Shown here piece by piece: positions 38,533 to 48,485 of a DNA stretch of 64,000 nucleotides. The DNA comes from Serratia ficaria (lineage in GTDB: Bacteria; Pseudomonadota; Gammaproteobacteria; Enterobacterales; Enterobacteriaceae): the NCBI RefSeq assembly GCF_900187015.1, contig NZ_LT906479.1, positions 2,914,001-2,978,000 on the forward strand, given 5' to 3'. A model generated the notes under the pieces. That model had not been told where the DNA came from, did not search any database, and worked only from the letters and a program-made list of their open reading frames with translations. Position numbers and translations under genes: made by a program. Within the stretch, counting starts at the first letter, position 1. Each line of letters starts with the position of its first letter.

Positions 38533-39231
38533 ATGTCACAATCGCCAATTGAGCTAAAAGGCAGCAGTTTTACCCTATCGGTTGTTCATTTGCATAATTC
38601 AGAACCCGAGGTAATACGTCAGGCGTTATTGGAAAAAGTGGAGCAAGCGCCCGCCTTTTTGAAAAACGCCCCTGTTGTTATCAACGTAGCAACGCTGAAC
38701 GGCGATGCGAACTGGAAAGAACTTCAACAGGCTGTCACGGCAGCAGGTCTGCGCGTTGTAGGTATCAGCGGTTGCAGAGATGAGCGACAAAAGCGTGCGA
38801 TAGCCCGTGCCGGGCTGCCGCTGCTGAGCGAAGGCAAAGGCCAGAAAATGGCCGCCCCGGAACCGGCGCCCGCGCCCGCTCCGGTGGTGGAAAACGCCCC
38901 CGCCAAAACGCGCATCATCAGTACCCCTGTCCGTTCCGGCCAACAAATTTATGCCCGCAACTGCGATCTGATCGTGACCAGCAGCGTCAGCGCCGGCGCC
39001 GAATTGATTGCCGACGGCAACATTCACATCTACGGCATGATGCGCGGTCGCGCGCTGGCCGGCGCATCAGGCGATACGCAGTGCCAGATTTTTTGCACGC
39101 ACCTGGGTGCTGAGCTAGTCTCTATCGCAGGGCAGTACTGGTTGAGCGACCAAATCCCGTCCGATTATGTCGGGCAGGCCGTACGACTCAGCCTGTTGGA
39201 TAACGCTTTAACCATACAACCTTTAAATTAA
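38533..39231 (+). CDS. minC: Septum site-determining protein MinC
   Basis: This 232-residue protein has an N-terminal FtsZ-inhibiting domain, a Pro/Ala-rich linker ([17 protein letters not shown]) and a C-terminal beta-helix ([31 protein letters not shown]) that binds MinD and dimerises. It blocks FtsZ ring assembly at the cell poles. E. coli MinC is 231 aa. It is the first gene of minCDE; minD follows after 25 bases. Confidence 0.97.
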   Translation: MSQSPIELKGSSFTLSVVHLHNSEPEVIRQALLEKVEQAPAFLKNAPVVINVATLNGDANWKELQQAVTAAGLRVVGISGCRDERQKRAIARAGLPLLSEGKGQKMAAPEPAPAPAPVVENAPAKTRIISTPVRSGQQIYARNCDLIVTSSVSAGAELIADGNIHIYGMMRGRALAGASGDTQCQIFCTHLGAELVSIAGQYWLSDQIPSDYVGQAVRLSLLDNALTIQPLN

Positions 39232-39256
39232 GCCCTTTTGACAAGGAATCCATTTC

Positions 39257-40069
39257 ATGGCACGCATTATTGTTGTTACATCGGGTAAAGGGGGCGTTGG
39301 CAAGACCACTTCGAGCGCGGCCATCGCTACCGGCCTGGCCCAGAAAGGCAAGAAAACCGTAGTGATCGATTTCGATATCGGCCTGCGTAACCTTGACCTG
39401 ATCATGGGCTGCGAACGTCGGGTGGTTTATGATTTCGTTAACGTGATCCAGGGTGACGCCACGCTGAATCAGGCGTTGATCAAAGATAAGCGCACGGAAA
39501 ACCTCTACATCCTGCCGGCTTCGCAAACGCGCGACAAAGACGCGCTGACCCGCGAAGGCGTTGAGAAGATCCTCAACGATTTGGGCGAAATGGATTTTGA
39601 CTTCGTGGTCTGCGACTCGCCGGCGGGCATCGAAACCGGCGCGCTGATGGCGCTGTATTTCGCCGACGAAGCCATCATCACCACCAACCCGGAAGTCTCC
39701 TCGGTACGTGACTCTGACCGTATCCTGGGCATCCTGTCTTCCAAGTCGCGCCGCGCCGAGAAAGGCGAATCGCCGATCAAGGAACACCTGCTGCTGACTC
39801 GCTACAACCCGGGCCGCGTCAGCCGCGGCGACATGTTGAGCATGGAAGACGTGCTGGAAATCCTGCGCATCCCACTGGTGGGCGTGATCCCGGAAGACCA
39901 GTCCGTACTGCGCGCGTCCAACCAGGGCGAGCCGGTGATCCTGGATGGCGAGTCAGATGCCGGTAAGGCCTATGACGATACCGTTAGCCGCTTGTTAGGA
40001 GAAGAACGCCCATTCCGCTTCATCGAAGAAGAGAAGAAGGGTTTCCTGAAACGCCTTTTTGGGGGATAA
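39257..40069 (+). CDS. minD: Septum site-determining ATPase MinD
   Basis: This 270-residue protein has the deviant Walker A motif SGKGGVGKTTSSAA and the C-terminal amphipathic membrane-targeting helix (EKKGFLKRLFGG). It forms ATP-dependent membrane polymers, recruits MinC, and is released by MinE, giving pole-to-pole oscillation. E. coli MinD is 270 aa. It is separated from minE by three bases. Confidence 0.99.
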   Translation: MARIIVVTSGKGGVGKTTSSAAIATGLAQKGKKTVVIDFDIGLRNLDLIMGCERRVVYDFVNVIQGDATLNQALIKDKRTENLYILPASQTRDKDALTREGVEKILNDLGEMDFDFVVCDSPAGIETGALMALYFADEAIITTNPEVSSVRDSDRILGILSSKSRRAEKGESPIKEHLLLTRYNPGRVSRGDMLSMEDVLEILRIPLVGVIPEDQSVLRASNQGEPVILDGESDAGKAYDDTVSRLLGEERPFRFIEEEKKGFLKRLFGG

Positions 40070-40072
40070 ACC

Positions 40073-40342
40073 ATGGCATTATTAGACTTCTTTCTGTCCC
40101 GCAAAAAACAGACAGCCAATATAGCCAAGGAACGGCTGCAGATTATCGTCGCAGAGCGTCGTCGCGGGGACAGCGAGCCCCCGTATCTGCCTGATTTGAA
40201 ACGCGATATTCTGGCGGTAATTTGCAAATATATTCAAATCGACCCTGAAATGCTGCACGTGCAGTTCGAGCAGAAAGGGGATGATATTTCGGTGCTTGAG
40301 CTCAACGTGACATTGCCGGAATCGGAAGAAGCAGCTAAATGA
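40073..40342 (+). CDS. minE: Cell division topological specificity factor MinE
   Basis: This 89-residue protein has the membrane-binding N-terminus [12 protein letters not shown], the anti-MinCD helix ([18 protein letters not shown]) and the dimerisation domain. It stimulates the MinD ATPase and gives the Min system its topological specificity. It is the last gene of the operon; a long perfect stem-loop follows 14 bases later. Confidence 0.98.
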   Translation: MALLDFFLSRKKQTANIAKERLQIIVAERRRGDSEPPYLPDLKRDILAVICKYIQIDPEMLHVQFEQKGDDISVLELNVTLPESEEAAK

Positions 40343-40356
40343 TTGCGACGCATTAA

Positions 40357-40387
40357 TTACCCCCTGTATATTTTATACAGGGGGTAA
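40357..40387 (+). repeat. Long perfect stem-loop after minE
   Basis: A perfect 14-bp inverted repeat TTACCCCCTGTATA / TATACAGGGGGTAA with loop TTT lies 14 bases after minE. No T-run follows, so it could terminate by another mechanism or protect the minCDE mRNA 3' end. The other 189 bases to rnd hold nothing I recognise. Confidence 0.7.
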
Positions 40388-40576
40388 CTGTATGCACATC
40401 CAGTTATTAATCCCCAAAATCGCCGAATAAACCCTTTTTGCCCTTTGAGACTAATCCCAATTAATCTTGCGGCATTGTCGTTTAAAGTAAATTCTGGTCG
40501 TTTCTTTACCCGCCTGATTATTTCCGGCCAATAATCAGAGCAGCGTTTCCTTACCCTGCCCCGACCTTGTCAGCGA

Positions 40577-41698
40577 TTAATAATTCTTCAGGATTTCCTG
40601 CAGCGGCGCCGTTAATAAATCACCGCGCCAGCCGCTGATTAATTCCGGTTGGCTGTCGTTTTCTTTCAGTTTCCAATGCCAATTCAGCAGTTGGTTAATC
40701 TGGCGGCGCGAGGCCAGCAGCTCGCTGCTCAACCCGCTTTGCTCGCTGACAACCAGGATCGCCGCTTTGATATCCTTGAACACCTTCTTGTAACCCGGCT
40801 GGTCGATCAGGTTGCCCAACGGCTTGGGCAAGGCCGAATCGTCCAGCGCGGCGGCCTCCGCCACCAAAGCCACCAGCGTTTTGCCGTGATAGCGGATTTC
40901 CGGCCCGCTCAGCCCCAGCGACTCCAGTTCGCCCAGCGAGGTCGGCATATAGCGCGCCACCTGCCAGAGATTTTCTTCCCGCACCACAAAGTTTACCGCC
41001 AGATCGCGCTCGCGCGCCTGACGCAGCCGCCATTCGGCCAGCTTCTGCAGGCACCCCAGCTGACGGGGACGCAGCTGCCAGGCATTGGTGATTTCACGGT
41101 AGGCCAATTCCGGCGCCAGCGTCTCGCTGCGGCGCTGGCACAACAGCAGGCACTCATTGTGGGCGGCGGCGGTCCAGCCGGCCTCTTCGGTCTCCTGCAC
41201 CAGCCGTTTGGCCATCGGCAGCAGGTAGAACACGTCGGCCGCCGCATACGCGCACTGTTTTTCGGTCAGCGGGCGCGCCAGCCAATCGGTGCGCGATTCG
41301 CTTTTGTCCAGCTCGACCTGCATATATTCCGCCACCAGAGTCGCGAAACCGCACGACAGCGGCCGCCCGGTGAAGGCCGCCAGGATCTGGGTATCAATCA
41401 GCGGGGTCGGCAGCGTCTTGAAGGCGTTGAGGAACACTTCCAGGTCCTCGCTGCCGGCGTGCAGGAACTTGACCACGTCGGTATCGGCCAGCAGTTCGAT
41501 GAACGGCTGCCATTGCCTGATCGGCAACGGATCGATCAGGGAAAGCTGCTCACCGTCGTAGAGCTGGATCAGGCCTAGCTGCGGGTAGTAGGTGCGCGTT
41601 CTGACAAACTCGGTGTCCAGCGCTATCTGGGCATACTTTCTCGCCTGCTCGCAGACCTGCTGCAATCCGGCATCGGTAGTGATCAACTGATAATTCAA
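40577..41698 (-). CDS. rnd: Ribonuclease D
   Basis: This 373-residue 3'-5' exoribonuclease shows the DEDDy motifs: ALDTEFVRTRTYYP (Exo I), KFLHAGSEDLEVF (Exo II) and YAAADVFYLLPMA (Exo III), followed by two HRDC domains. It trims 3' ends of stable RNA precursors such as tRNA. E. coli RNase D is 375 aa. It lies downstream of fadD on the same strand, as in E. coli; a strong hairpin separates the two. Confidence 0.97.
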   Translation of the reverse strand: MNYQLITTDAGLQQVCEQARKYAQIALDTEFVRTRTYYPQLGLIQLYDGEQLSLIDPLPIRQWQPFIELLADTDVVKFLHAGSEDLEVFLNAFKTLPTPLIDTQILAAFTGRPLSCGFATLVAEYMQVELDKSESRTDWLARPLTEKQCAYAAADVFYLLPMAKRLVQETEEAGWTAAAHNECLLLCQRRSETLAPELAYREITNAWQLRPRQLGCLQKLAEWRLRQARERDLAVNFVVREENLWQVARYMPTSLGELESLGLSGPEIRYHGKTLVALVAEAAALDDSALPKPLGNLIDQPGYKKVFKDIKAAILVVSEQSGLSSELLASRRQINQLLNWHWKLKENDSQPELISGWRGDLLTAPLQEILKNY

Positions 41699-41727
41699 AA
41701 CGTCATTCTCTTATATGATTCAAACAC

Positions 41728-41755
41728 AACAACGCCGGCATTCACCGGCGTTGTT
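41728..41755 (-). terminator. Hairpin between fadD and rnd
   Basis: A perfect 11-bp stem AACAACGCCGG / CCGGCGTTGTT with a 6-base loop lies between the fadD stop and the rnd start. It has only a short T-rich tail (TTGTTGTG) on the minus strand. Confidence 0.6.
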
Positions 41756-41781
41756 GATCAGTAAGGCGAGAAGCCGATCGC

Positions 41782-43470
41782 CTAGGCGGCATCGGCCGGC
41801 TTCGGTGATTTTTGCTCATCACGCAATTCTCGCCGCAAAATTTTGCCGACGTTCGATTTCGGCAGCTCGTCGCGGAACTCAACAATTTTAGGCACTTTAT
41901 ACCCGGTCAGGTGGCGGCGGCAATGGGTCAGCAACTCTTCTTTGGTCAGCGAAGCGTCTTTCTTCACCACGCAAATTTTCACCGCCTCGCCGGAAACCTC
42001 ACTCGGCACGCCGATCGCCGCACACTCCAGCACTTTCGGATGCTGGCTGACCACGTCTTCGATCTCATTCGGATACACGTTGAAACCGGACACCAGGATC
42101 ATGTCCTTCTTGCGGTCGACGATGCGCACAAAGCCCTGCTCGTCTACGGTAACCACGTCCCCGGTCGCCAACCAGCCCTCTTTCAATACTTCGTCGGTGG
42201 CTTCCGGCCGCTGCCAGTAGCCTAACATAACTTGCGGCCCTTTGACCCACAGTTCGCCCGGTTCGCCCACGGGCACGTCCTGGCCGTTGTCATCCACCAG
42301 GCGAATGTCGGTCGACGGCACCGGCAGGCCGATGCTGCCGCTGTAGTGTTTCAGGTCATAAGGATTGCCCGACACCAACGGCGCGCACTCGGTCAGGCCG
42401 TAACCTTCCAGCAGATGCTTGCCGGTGACCTGTTCCCACTTGTCCGCCACCGCTTTTTGCACCGACATGCCGCCGCCGACGGAGAAACGCAGCGTGGAGA
42501 AGTCGAGCTTATGGAAGTCTTCGTTATTCAACAGCGCGTTGAACAGGGTATTCACGCCGCTCATGGCGGTGAAGGGATATTTGCCCAGCTCTTTTACCAA
42601 TCCGGGAATGTCGCGCGGGTTGGTGATCAGCAGGTTGCGGCCGCCCAGCTCGATGAACAGCAGGCAGTTCACCGTCAGAGCAAAGATGTGGTACAGCGGC
42701 AACGCCGTGACCACCAGATCCTGCCCCTCGCGGAACAGCGGCATATAGGCGGCCTTGGCCTGCTCCAGGTTGGCCTGCATGTTGCGGTGCGTCAGCATCG
42801 CGCCTTTCGCCACCCCGGTGGTGCCGCCGGTGTACTGCAGGAACGCCAGATCTGCATTGATGATGTCCGGTTTGACGTACTGCAGGCGGCGGCCGCGCTG
42901 CAGCGCGCTGCGGAACGAGATCGCCGCGGGCAGGTTGTATTTCGGCACCAGCCGCTTGATGTACTTCACCACAAAGTTGACCAGCGTGCCTTTGGCGGCC
43001 GAAAGCTGATCGCCCATGCGCGTGAGGATCACATGTTTCACCTGGGTGTTGAACACCACTTTTTCCAGCGTATGGGCAAAGTTGGAGACGATCACGATGG
43101 CGCTGGCGCCGCTGTCGTTCAGCTGGTGTTCCAGCTCTCGCGGCGTGTACAGCGGGTTGACGTTGACCACCACCATCCCGGCGCGCAACACGCCGAACAG
43201 CGCGATCGGGTACTGCAGCAGGTTAGGCATCATCAGCGCGACGCGGTCGCCCTTCTTCAGGCCCAGTTCATTTTGCAGGTAAGCCGCAAAGGCGCGGCTG
43301 CGCTCTTCCAGCTTGCGGAAGGTCATCACCTCGCCCATGTTGATGAACGCGGGCTGATCGGCGTAGCGCTGCACCGCGTTCTCGAACATTTCGATCAAAG
43401 ATGAATAACGATCGGCGTCGATCTCTGCGGGAACATCTGCCGGGTACCGTTTTAACCAGACCTTATCCAA
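41782..43470 (-). CDS. fadD: Long-chain fatty acid--CoA ligase
   Basis: This 562-residue acyl-CoA synthetase has the AMP-binding motif [15 protein letters not shown] and the FACS signature [17 protein letters not shown] followed by [10 protein letters not shown]. It activates imported long-chain fatty acids with ATP and CoA at the inner membrane. The start is taken as TTG 43470: AGGAG lies 7 bases upstream, the protein then begins (M)[13 protein letters not shown] like E. coli FadD, and E. coli fadD also uses TTG. An ATG at 43503 has no ribosome-binding site. A FadR operator lies about 75 bases upstream. Confidence 0.97.
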   Translation of the reverse strand: MDKVWLKRYPADVPAEIDADRYSSLIEMFENAVQRYADQPAFINMGEVMTFRKLEERSRAFAAYLQNELGLKKGDRVALMMPNLLQYPIALFGVLRAGMVVVNVNPLYTPRELEHQLNDSGASAIVIVSNFAHTLEKVVFNTQVKHVILTRMGDQLSAAKGTLVNFVVKYIKRLVPKYNLPAAISFRSALQRGRRLQYVKPDIINADLAFLQYTGGTTGVAKGAMLTHRNMQANLEQAKAAYMPLFREGQDLVVTALPLYHIFALTVNCLLFIELGGRNLLITNPRDIPGLVKELGKYPFTAMSGVNTLFNALLNNEDFHKLDFSTLRFSVGGGMSVQKAVADKWEQVTGKHLLEGYGLTECAPLVSGNPYDLKHYSGSIGLPVPSTDIRLVDDNGQDVPVGEPGELWVKGPQVMLGYWQRPEATDEVLKEGWLATGDVVTVDEQGFVRIVDRKKDMILVSGFNVYPNEIEDVVSQHPKVLECAAIGVPSEVSGEAVKICVVKKDASLTKEELLTHCRRHLTGYKVPKIVEFRDELPKSNVGKILRRELRDEQKSPKPADAA

Positions 43471-43543
43471 GGTATTACTCCTGAAATCATTACTAATTAT
43501 CATCGCAGCCCCTAAACTCGCAGCCTAACCATAACAATATTTT

Positions 43544-43560
43544 AACTCAGCGGACCAGTT
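43544..43560. promoter_or_regulatory. FadR operator upstream of fadD
   Basis: AACTCAGCGGACCAGTT matches the FadR palindrome AACTGGTCNGACCAGTT at all eight bases of the right half and five of the left. It lies upstream of the fadD start in the position expected for repression. Confidence 0.75.
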
Positions 43561-43622
43561 CAGGTTTTAAACATTATTCAGGTTGCGATGTACGTCACTA
43601 ATTGCCGGCGTTTCCCTACGCC

Positions 43623-43648
43623 AAAAAGAAAAGGCGGCCGGAGCCGCC
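43623..43648 (-). terminator. Intrinsic terminator after yeaY
   Basis: The stem GGCGGC / GCCGCC with a 4-base loop is followed on the minus strand by TTTTCTTTTTGG, 30 bases after the yeaY stop. Confidence 0.75.
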
Positions 43649-43678
43649 CTGTCAAAAATTGTTCACATCAAGCGTTTT

Positions 43679-44269
43679 CTACTCGGTAACGAGGGTTTCC
43701 ACCTGCGCCGGGCCCGGATTATACCAGCCGTAACCGGCGCCCCAGCCTGGGCCCCACGGACCGCCACGCCAGCCCCAGGGTCCCATCGGCGCAGGCGGCA
43801 TCATCACCTGCTGCACCAGACGCCAGCGCTTATAGCCGGTCACGTTCATCGTCACGAACCGGTATGGCGTCATGCCGATCTTGCCGTCTTTCAGGCCGGT
43901 AATCGGCCCGACCACGGTCACCAGTTGGCCTTTGAAATCAACCGGCTCCAGGAAACCGTTGACCGTGGCCAGCAAGCGGCCGCGCGAAGGTTCGCCCAAA
44001 ACCGGACGCGCGCCGGAATCGAGCGGCACGGCGGCGATCTCCAGCACCGTCCGCCCCTGTTCATTGGCCACGTTCACCACGGTGCCGCCGAAACGCGCCT
44101 CGGCCCCGGTGAACATATTCGGCGCATTCTGCACCGAAGACAGCCGCATCACCGGCGTCGTTGTCGACCCCTTGATGGCGTCCGGCACGGTCACGCAGCC
44201 GCTTAACGCCAACGCGCCGCAGGCGATGGCCAGCAGCGACGCTCTTTTACTTGCAGTGCGGGTTAACAT
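43679..44269 (-). CDS. yeaY: Slp-family outer-membrane lipoprotein YeaY
   Basis: This 196-residue protein has a lipoprotein signal peptide ending in the lipobox LALSGC, with Cys about residue 25 as the lipidated residue. A Slp domain follows ([20 protein letters not shown]) and the C-terminus is rich in Gly, Trp and Pro ([20 protein letters not shown]). E. coli YeaY, a sigma-E regulon member, occupies the same place between fadD and tsaB. ATG 44269 has AGGAGA upstream. Confidence 0.92.
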   Translation of the reverse strand: MLTRTASKRASLLAIACGALALSGCVTVPDAIKGSTTTPVMRLSSVQNAPNMFTGAEARFGGTVVNVANEQGRTVLEIAAVPLDSGARPVLGEPSRGRLLATVNGFLEPVDFKGQLVTVVGPITGLKDGKIGMTPYRFVTMNVTGYKRWRLVQQVMMPPAPMGPWGWRGGPWGPGWGAGYGWYNPGPAQVETLVTE

Positions 44270-44369
44270 GGTCGCAATCTCCTGAAATACCTGTAACTTC
44301 GACCGCAACTCGGCGTGCAAGTTGCACCGCGCCCCCCGACGAAATCAACGGCAGCACAATAAGCCGCGG

Positions 44370-45071
44370 CTATTCGCGGCCAGGCAATTTCTTCCAGGTC
44401 ACTTCATTGCGCAGGTAGGTCGGCTCGGCGTTTTCCACCGCCACCGCATCCCCCCGCAGCCAGGCCTGCAGCGCCAGCGGCAGCATGTCTTCCGCCTGCG
44501 GCAGCAGCATCTGGCCATCGCGCAGGATCAGCGAGGATCCGCCGACCAGGTCAGGATAGGTTTGCCAGCCGGTGCCGACGTGGGCCCAGTCGCCCTGCAG
44601 GCGTTGAGCGCGTTCCAGCGCCTGCGCCGGCGAAAGCACCGCTTCGCCTTCGCTTTCCAGCCAGCCGCCGTCCGCCCGACGCTCGAATTGCCCCCAGTAG
44701 ACTTCGCCCATGCGGGCGTCGATGGCCGCCAGCACCCGATCGGCGCCGCCGACCCGCCAGGCGCCCTGCGCCATGGTCTGCAGGGTCGAAATGCCGAGCA
44801 TCGGCAAGTCGGCGCCCAGCGCCAACCCCTGCGCGATGCCGATGCCGATGCGTACGCCGGTAAAGCTGCCGGGGCCGCGGCCGAAGGCCAGCGCATCGAG
44901 CTGGTTTAGCGCCAGGCCGGATTCCGCCAGCACCTGCTGCACCATAGGTAAAATACGTTGCGTATGCTCGCGTGGGCACAGCTCAAACAGGGCGTGGATC
45001 TCGCCTTGATTCCAGATGGCGACGGAACAGGCTTCCGTCGCCGTATCGATCGCTAAAATTCGCGTGGACAT
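44370..45071 (-). CDS. tsaB: tRNA threonylcarbamoyladenosine synthesis protein TsaB
   Basis: This 233-residue ASKHA-fold protein starts [20 protein letters not shown] and contains [19 protein letters not shown]. It acts as the scaffold partner of TsaD and TsaE in forming the t6A37 modification of ANN-decoding tRNAs, an essential step. E. coli TsaB (YeaZ) is 231 aa. The start at 45071 matches the family and has AGAGG upstream. It is downstream of yoaA on the same strand. Confidence 0.96.
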   Translation of the reverse strand: MSTRILAIDTATEACSVAIWNQGEIHALFELCPREHTQRILPMVQQVLAESGLALNQLDALAFGRGPGSFTGVRIGIGIAQGLALGADLPMLGISTLQTMAQGAWRVGGADRVLAAIDARMGEVYWGQFERRADGGWLESEGEAVLSPAQALERAQRLQGDWAHVGTGWQTYPDLVGGSSLILRDGQMLLPQAEDMLPLALQAWLRGDAVAVENAEPTYLRNEVTWKKLPGRE

Positions 45072-45149
45072 GCCAACCTCTGGCGGGAATAAAACAGGGT
45101 TTTCATACAGGGCGCGCATTGTAGCACAGCCCCGTAAGCCCTTCATCTG

Positions 45150-47066
45150 TCACGTGGCCGGCGCATTGGCGGCCTTGAGAAAGGCGATCGCCCGGGCGAT
45201 ATCGCGGGTGCGCGGCGTCGGCGGCAGGCTGTTGAGAAACACTTCGCCGTAAGGACGCATCACCAGCCGGTTGTCGCAGATCACCAGCACGCCGCGGTCG
45301 TCGGTATCGCGGATCAATCGCCCCACGCCCTGCTTCAGGGTAATGACCGCATCCGGCAGCTGCACGTCGTTGAACGGATCGCCGCCGCGCAGCCGGCAGT
45401 CTTCAATCCGCGCTTTCAACAGCGGGTCATCCGGCGAGGTAAACGGCAGTTTATCGATGATCACGCAGGACAAGGCGTCGCCGCGCACGTCCACCCCTTC
45501 CCAGAAACTGCTGGTCGCCACCAGCAACGCATTGCCGGCTTCGACAAATTGCGCCAACAGCTGTCCCTTGCTGGTTTCGCCCTGCAACAGCACCGGCAGC
45601 GTCATGGTGGCGCGAAACTCTTCGGCCAGCTCGCGCATCATCTGGTGCGAGGTGCACAGGAAAAAGCAGCGGCCGTTGTTGGCTTCGATCAGCGGCCGCA
45701 GCATGCGCGCCAGCTGGCGCGCGCCGCCGGGCTGATTCGGCGAAGGCAAAAAGCGCGGCACGCACAGCAGCGCCTGCCTGGCGTAGTCGAACGGGCTTGG
45801 CAACAGCAGCGTTTTTGCCTTGGTCAACCCCAGGCGTTCGGTAAAATGCCCCAACTGCTCGTTGACCGACAGCGTGGCCGAGGTAAAGATCCAACTGCCC
45901 GGCTTCTCGTCCAGCAGCTCGCGGAAGCGATCGGCCACCGTCAACGGCGTCAGCGCCAGCACAAAGTGGCGAGAATTGCACTCATACCAGTAGCTGTAGC
46001 CCGGTTCGGTGACCTCTTTCAACCGCTTTAGCCGCGCGCGGTACAGCGTGGCGCGCTCAAAGGCGGCGTCCAGCAGCGCCGAACGCCCCAGCGACAGCTT
46101 GACCACGTCGTAACACAGTTCGAGCGCGTCATCGAGCAGCAGCAGCGCGCGCTGCACGTTCGGCTGGCCGAGCACGTCGCGCAGATTGCCGCGAAACCCC
46201 GGCTCGCCCAGCATCAGGCGGAAATCCTGGGTGCTCTGGCTCAGGCGATCGGCGCTTTTTTGCAGCTGCGCGGAATCGCGCACTTCGGTGCGGTAAGCGA
46301 TGGTGATGTCTTTCGCCAGGTCCAGCAGCTGGCGGCTGGTGAGCTGTTTGCCGAAATACTGGCTGGCGATGTCGGGAATTTGATGCGCTTCATCGAAGAT
46401 CATCACGTCGGCTTCGGGGATCAGTTCGGCAAAGCCGCCCTCCTTGACCACCATGTCCGCCAAAAACAGGTGGTGGTTCACCACCACCACGTCGGCATCC
46501 ATGGCGCGCCGGCGCGCCTTGACCACGAAGCAATCCTTATACAGCGGGCAATCGCTGCCCAGGCAGTTGTCATTGGTGCTGGTCACCAGCGGCCAAACGA
46601 AGCTGTCTTCCGCCACGTCGCTGCAGCTGCTGATATCGCCTTCTTTGGTCTGCGACGACCATTTGCGCAGGTGCACCAGGTCGATCAGCGTCTGCCCGGC
46701 CAGCTCGCCGCCGGCCATCGACTGCTGCTCCAGCCGCTCCAGGCACAGGTAGTTGGAGCGCCCCTTCAGCAGCGCCATCTTGCCTTTGTAGTTCAGCGCC
46801 TTGGCGATGGTCGGCAGGTCGCGCGCATACAGCTGGTCCTGCAGGGCCTTCGAGCCGGTGGAGATAATCACTTTACGATCGGCGCGCAGCGCCGGCGCCA
46901 GATAGGCGAAGGTTTTGCCGGTGCCGGTTCCCGCTTCCACCACCAGCTCTTGCTTGAAGTTGATCGCCTCGGTGACCGCTTCCGCCATCAGCCGCTGCGG
47001 CTCACGCGGTTTGAATCCCTTGATTGCCTGCGCCAATGCGCCGTCTGTTGCAAAATCGTCTGTCAC
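45150..47066 (-). CDS. yoaA: XPD/DinG-family helicase YoaA
   Basis: This 638-residue superfamily 2 DNA helicase has Walker A in VEAGTGTGKTFAYLAP, a DEAH box (IFDEAHQ) and an iron-sulfur cluster domain with Cys residues in SSCSDV and NCLGSDCPLYKDC. E. coli YoaA (636 aa) works with the HolC (chi) subunit of DNA polymerase III in tolerance of replication-blocking lesions. It lies between tsaB and yoaB, as in E. coli. Confidence 0.96.
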   Translation of the reverse strand: MTDDFATDGALAQAIKGFKPREPQRLMAEAVTEAINFKQELVVEAGTGTGKTFAYLAPALRADRKVIISTGSKALQDQLYARDLPTIAKALNYKGKMALLKGRSNYLCLERLEQQSMAGGELAGQTLIDLVHLRKWSSQTKEGDISSCSDVAEDSFVWPLVTSTNDNCLGSDCPLYKDCFVVKARRRAMDADVVVVNHHLFLADMVVKEGGFAELIPEADVMIFDEAHQIPDIASQYFGKQLTSRQLLDLAKDITIAYRTEVRDSAQLQKSADRLSQSTQDFRLMLGEPGFRGNLRDVLGQPNVQRALLLLDDALELCYDVVKLSLGRSALLDAAFERATLYRARLKRLKEVTEPGYSYWYECNSRHFVLALTPLTVADRFRELLDEKPGSWIFTSATLSVNEQLGHFTERLGLTKAKTLLLPSPFDYARQALLCVPRFLPSPNQPGGARQLARMLRPLIEANNGRCFFLCTSHQMMRELAEEFRATMTLPVLLQGETSKGQLLAQFVEAGNALLVATSSFWEGVDVRGDALSCVIIDKLPFTSPDDPLLKARIEDCRLRGGDPFNDVQLPDAVITLKQGVGRLIRDTDDRGVLVICDNRLVMRPYGEVFLNSLPPTPRTRDIARAIAFLKAANAPAT

Positions 47067-47199
47067 GCTATCTCTCTGCCGGTGTAATTCAGCGTTGATT
47101 ATGCCAAGCCTGCCACGCCGCTACCACCGACTTTATCGCCGCGCATTTCCGCCGCCGGCTGTGATACCCTTAGCGGGACTATGATATGGAGATAAGCAA

Positions 47200-47544
47200 A
47201 TGAATATCGAACGAATTGATCCCGATCAGCGCTGGTCCGAGGCCGTAGTGCACAACGACACCGTTTACTACACCAGCGTGCCGGAAAACCTGGATGACGA
47301 CGCCACCGCCCAGACCGCCAACGCGCTGGCCGCCATCGACGTGCTGCTGGCGCGGGTCGGATCGGACAAGAGCCGCATTCTGGACGCTACCCTCTTCCTG
47401 GCCGACGCCGCCGACTTCGCCGCCATGAACGCCGCCTGGGATGCCTGGGTGGTCGCCGGCAGCGCGCCGGTGCGCTGCACCGTGCAGGCGAAACTGATGA
47501 ACCCGAAGTACAAGGTTGAAATCAAAATTATCGCCGCGGTCTAA
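47200..47544 (+). CDS. yoaB: RidA/YjgF-family protein YoaB
   Basis: This 114-residue protein has the same length as E. coli YoaB. It has the RidA fold and ends with the family segment PVRCTVQAKLMNPKYKVEIK, which includes the conserved Arg that binds imine substrates in RidA proteins. It may deaminate reactive enamine or imine intermediates, although RidA subgroup members vary. It is divergent from yoaA and convergent with mdtI. Confidence 0.92.
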   Translation: MNIERIDPDQRWSEAVVHNDTVYYTSVPENLDDDATAQTANALAAIDVLLARVGSDKSRILDATLFLADAADFAAMNAAWDAWVVAGSAPVRCTVQAKLMNPKYKVEIKIIAAV

Positions 47545-47550
47545 AAAAGA

Positions 47551-47580
47551 AAAACCGCGGGCGTCGCCGCCTGCGGTTTT
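47551..47580. terminator. Bidirectional terminator between yoaB and mdtI
   Basis: The arms AAAACCGC and GCGGTTTT enclose a smaller inner stem (GGCG / CGCC). The A and T tails on the two sides allow termination of both convergent genes. Confidence 0.77.
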
Positions 47581-47600
47581 GTCGGTTTAACCGGCGCCGG

Positions 47601-47930
47601 TTAAGCCAGTTTGATGATCACCATACCCGCCAGCAACAGCGCCAGACCTATCCAGCCTTTGGCGTTCAGCCGCTGTCCGAACAGGATCCAGCCGGCGGCG
47701 ATGGTCGCCGCAATGCCGAAACCGCCCCACAGCGCATAGGCCACCGACAGATCGATGCCCTTAACCGCCTGCGCCAGGGCGCTGAATGCCCCCAGCACCG
47801 AGGCCAACGACAGCAGGCCCAGCCAGATTTTACGGAAGCCGTCCGACATTTTCAGAAAAACGTTGGCGACGATTTCCAACACGATCGCCAACGCCAGGAA
47901 CCCGATGTGGTACAACTCAAGCTGTTGCAT
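47601..47930 (-). CDS. mdtI: Spermidine exporter subunit MdtI (SMR family)
   Basis: This 109-residue small multidrug resistance protein has four membrane helices, the conserved membrane Glu in [16 protein letters not shown], and the family segment [19 protein letters not shown]. It is nearly the same as E. coli MdtI. It pairs with MdtJ to export spermidine under polyamine stress. Its start overlaps the mdtJ 3' end by 14 bases; a GTG at 47939 is an alternative start. It is the second gene of mdtJI. Confidence 0.95.
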   Translation of the reverse strand: MQQLELYHIGFLALAIVLEIVANVFLKMSDGFRKIWLGLLSLASVLGAFSALAQAVKGIDLSVAYALWGGFGIAATIAAGWILFGQRLNAKGWIGLALLLAGMVIIKLA

Positions 47931-48285
47931 GATTGTCACCTCGCGGGTTTACCTGTTTTCGCGCCTTGCGGGTGCCGGATTTCACCAGCATGATGCCGGC
48001 GATCAGCGTCGCCAGGCCCAACACCTTCAGCGCCGAGATTGGCTCGTCGAACCACAGCACGCTGAACAGCGTGATGAACAAGATGCCGATACCTTCCCAC
48101 AGCGCGTAAGCCACGCCCAGGGCCACGCGTTTTACCGCCATCGACAGCATCACATAAGACGCGGTAATCATTACGTACATGACGATGTGTCCGGTCATGC
48201 CGCCGCTGACGCTGGCGTATTTCATCGACAGGGTACCGATAATTTCGGCCACGATGGCCAAGCCTAAAAAGATCCAGTAAATCAT
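47917..48285 (-). CDS. mdtJ: Spermidine exporter subunit MdtJ (SMR family)
   Basis: This 122-residue SMR protein starts [20 protein letters not shown], with the essential membrane Glu in helix 1 and [16 protein letters not shown] in helix 3. E. coli MdtJ is 121 aa. It works as a heterodimer with MdtI. ATG 48285 has GGGAGAAAAATC upstream. About 200 bases of leader separate it from a candidate leader peptide gene at 48584. Confidence 0.95.
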   Translation of the reverse strand: MIYWIFLGLAIVAEIIGTLSMKYASVSGGMTGHIVMYVMITASYVMLSMAVKRVALGVAYALWEGIGILFITLFSVLWFDEPISALKVLGLATLIAGIMLVKSGTRKARKQVNPRGDNHATA

Positions 48286-48485
48286 GATTTTTCTCCCAAA
48301 CTGCGAATAACGCACGCTAAGGCGTATTTATCCCGATTTATCTCGTCTGACAGGCGCGGCAAGGCGCTGAAGACGCAGAGATCCCTGGGGATAAACTGAC
48401 CCGAACGCAATAAAAATGTTTGCCCGGCTACGCGGAATGACGAAGGGCTGTGCCTGTCATCGACGCCGGTTAAGGGAGAAAGACG

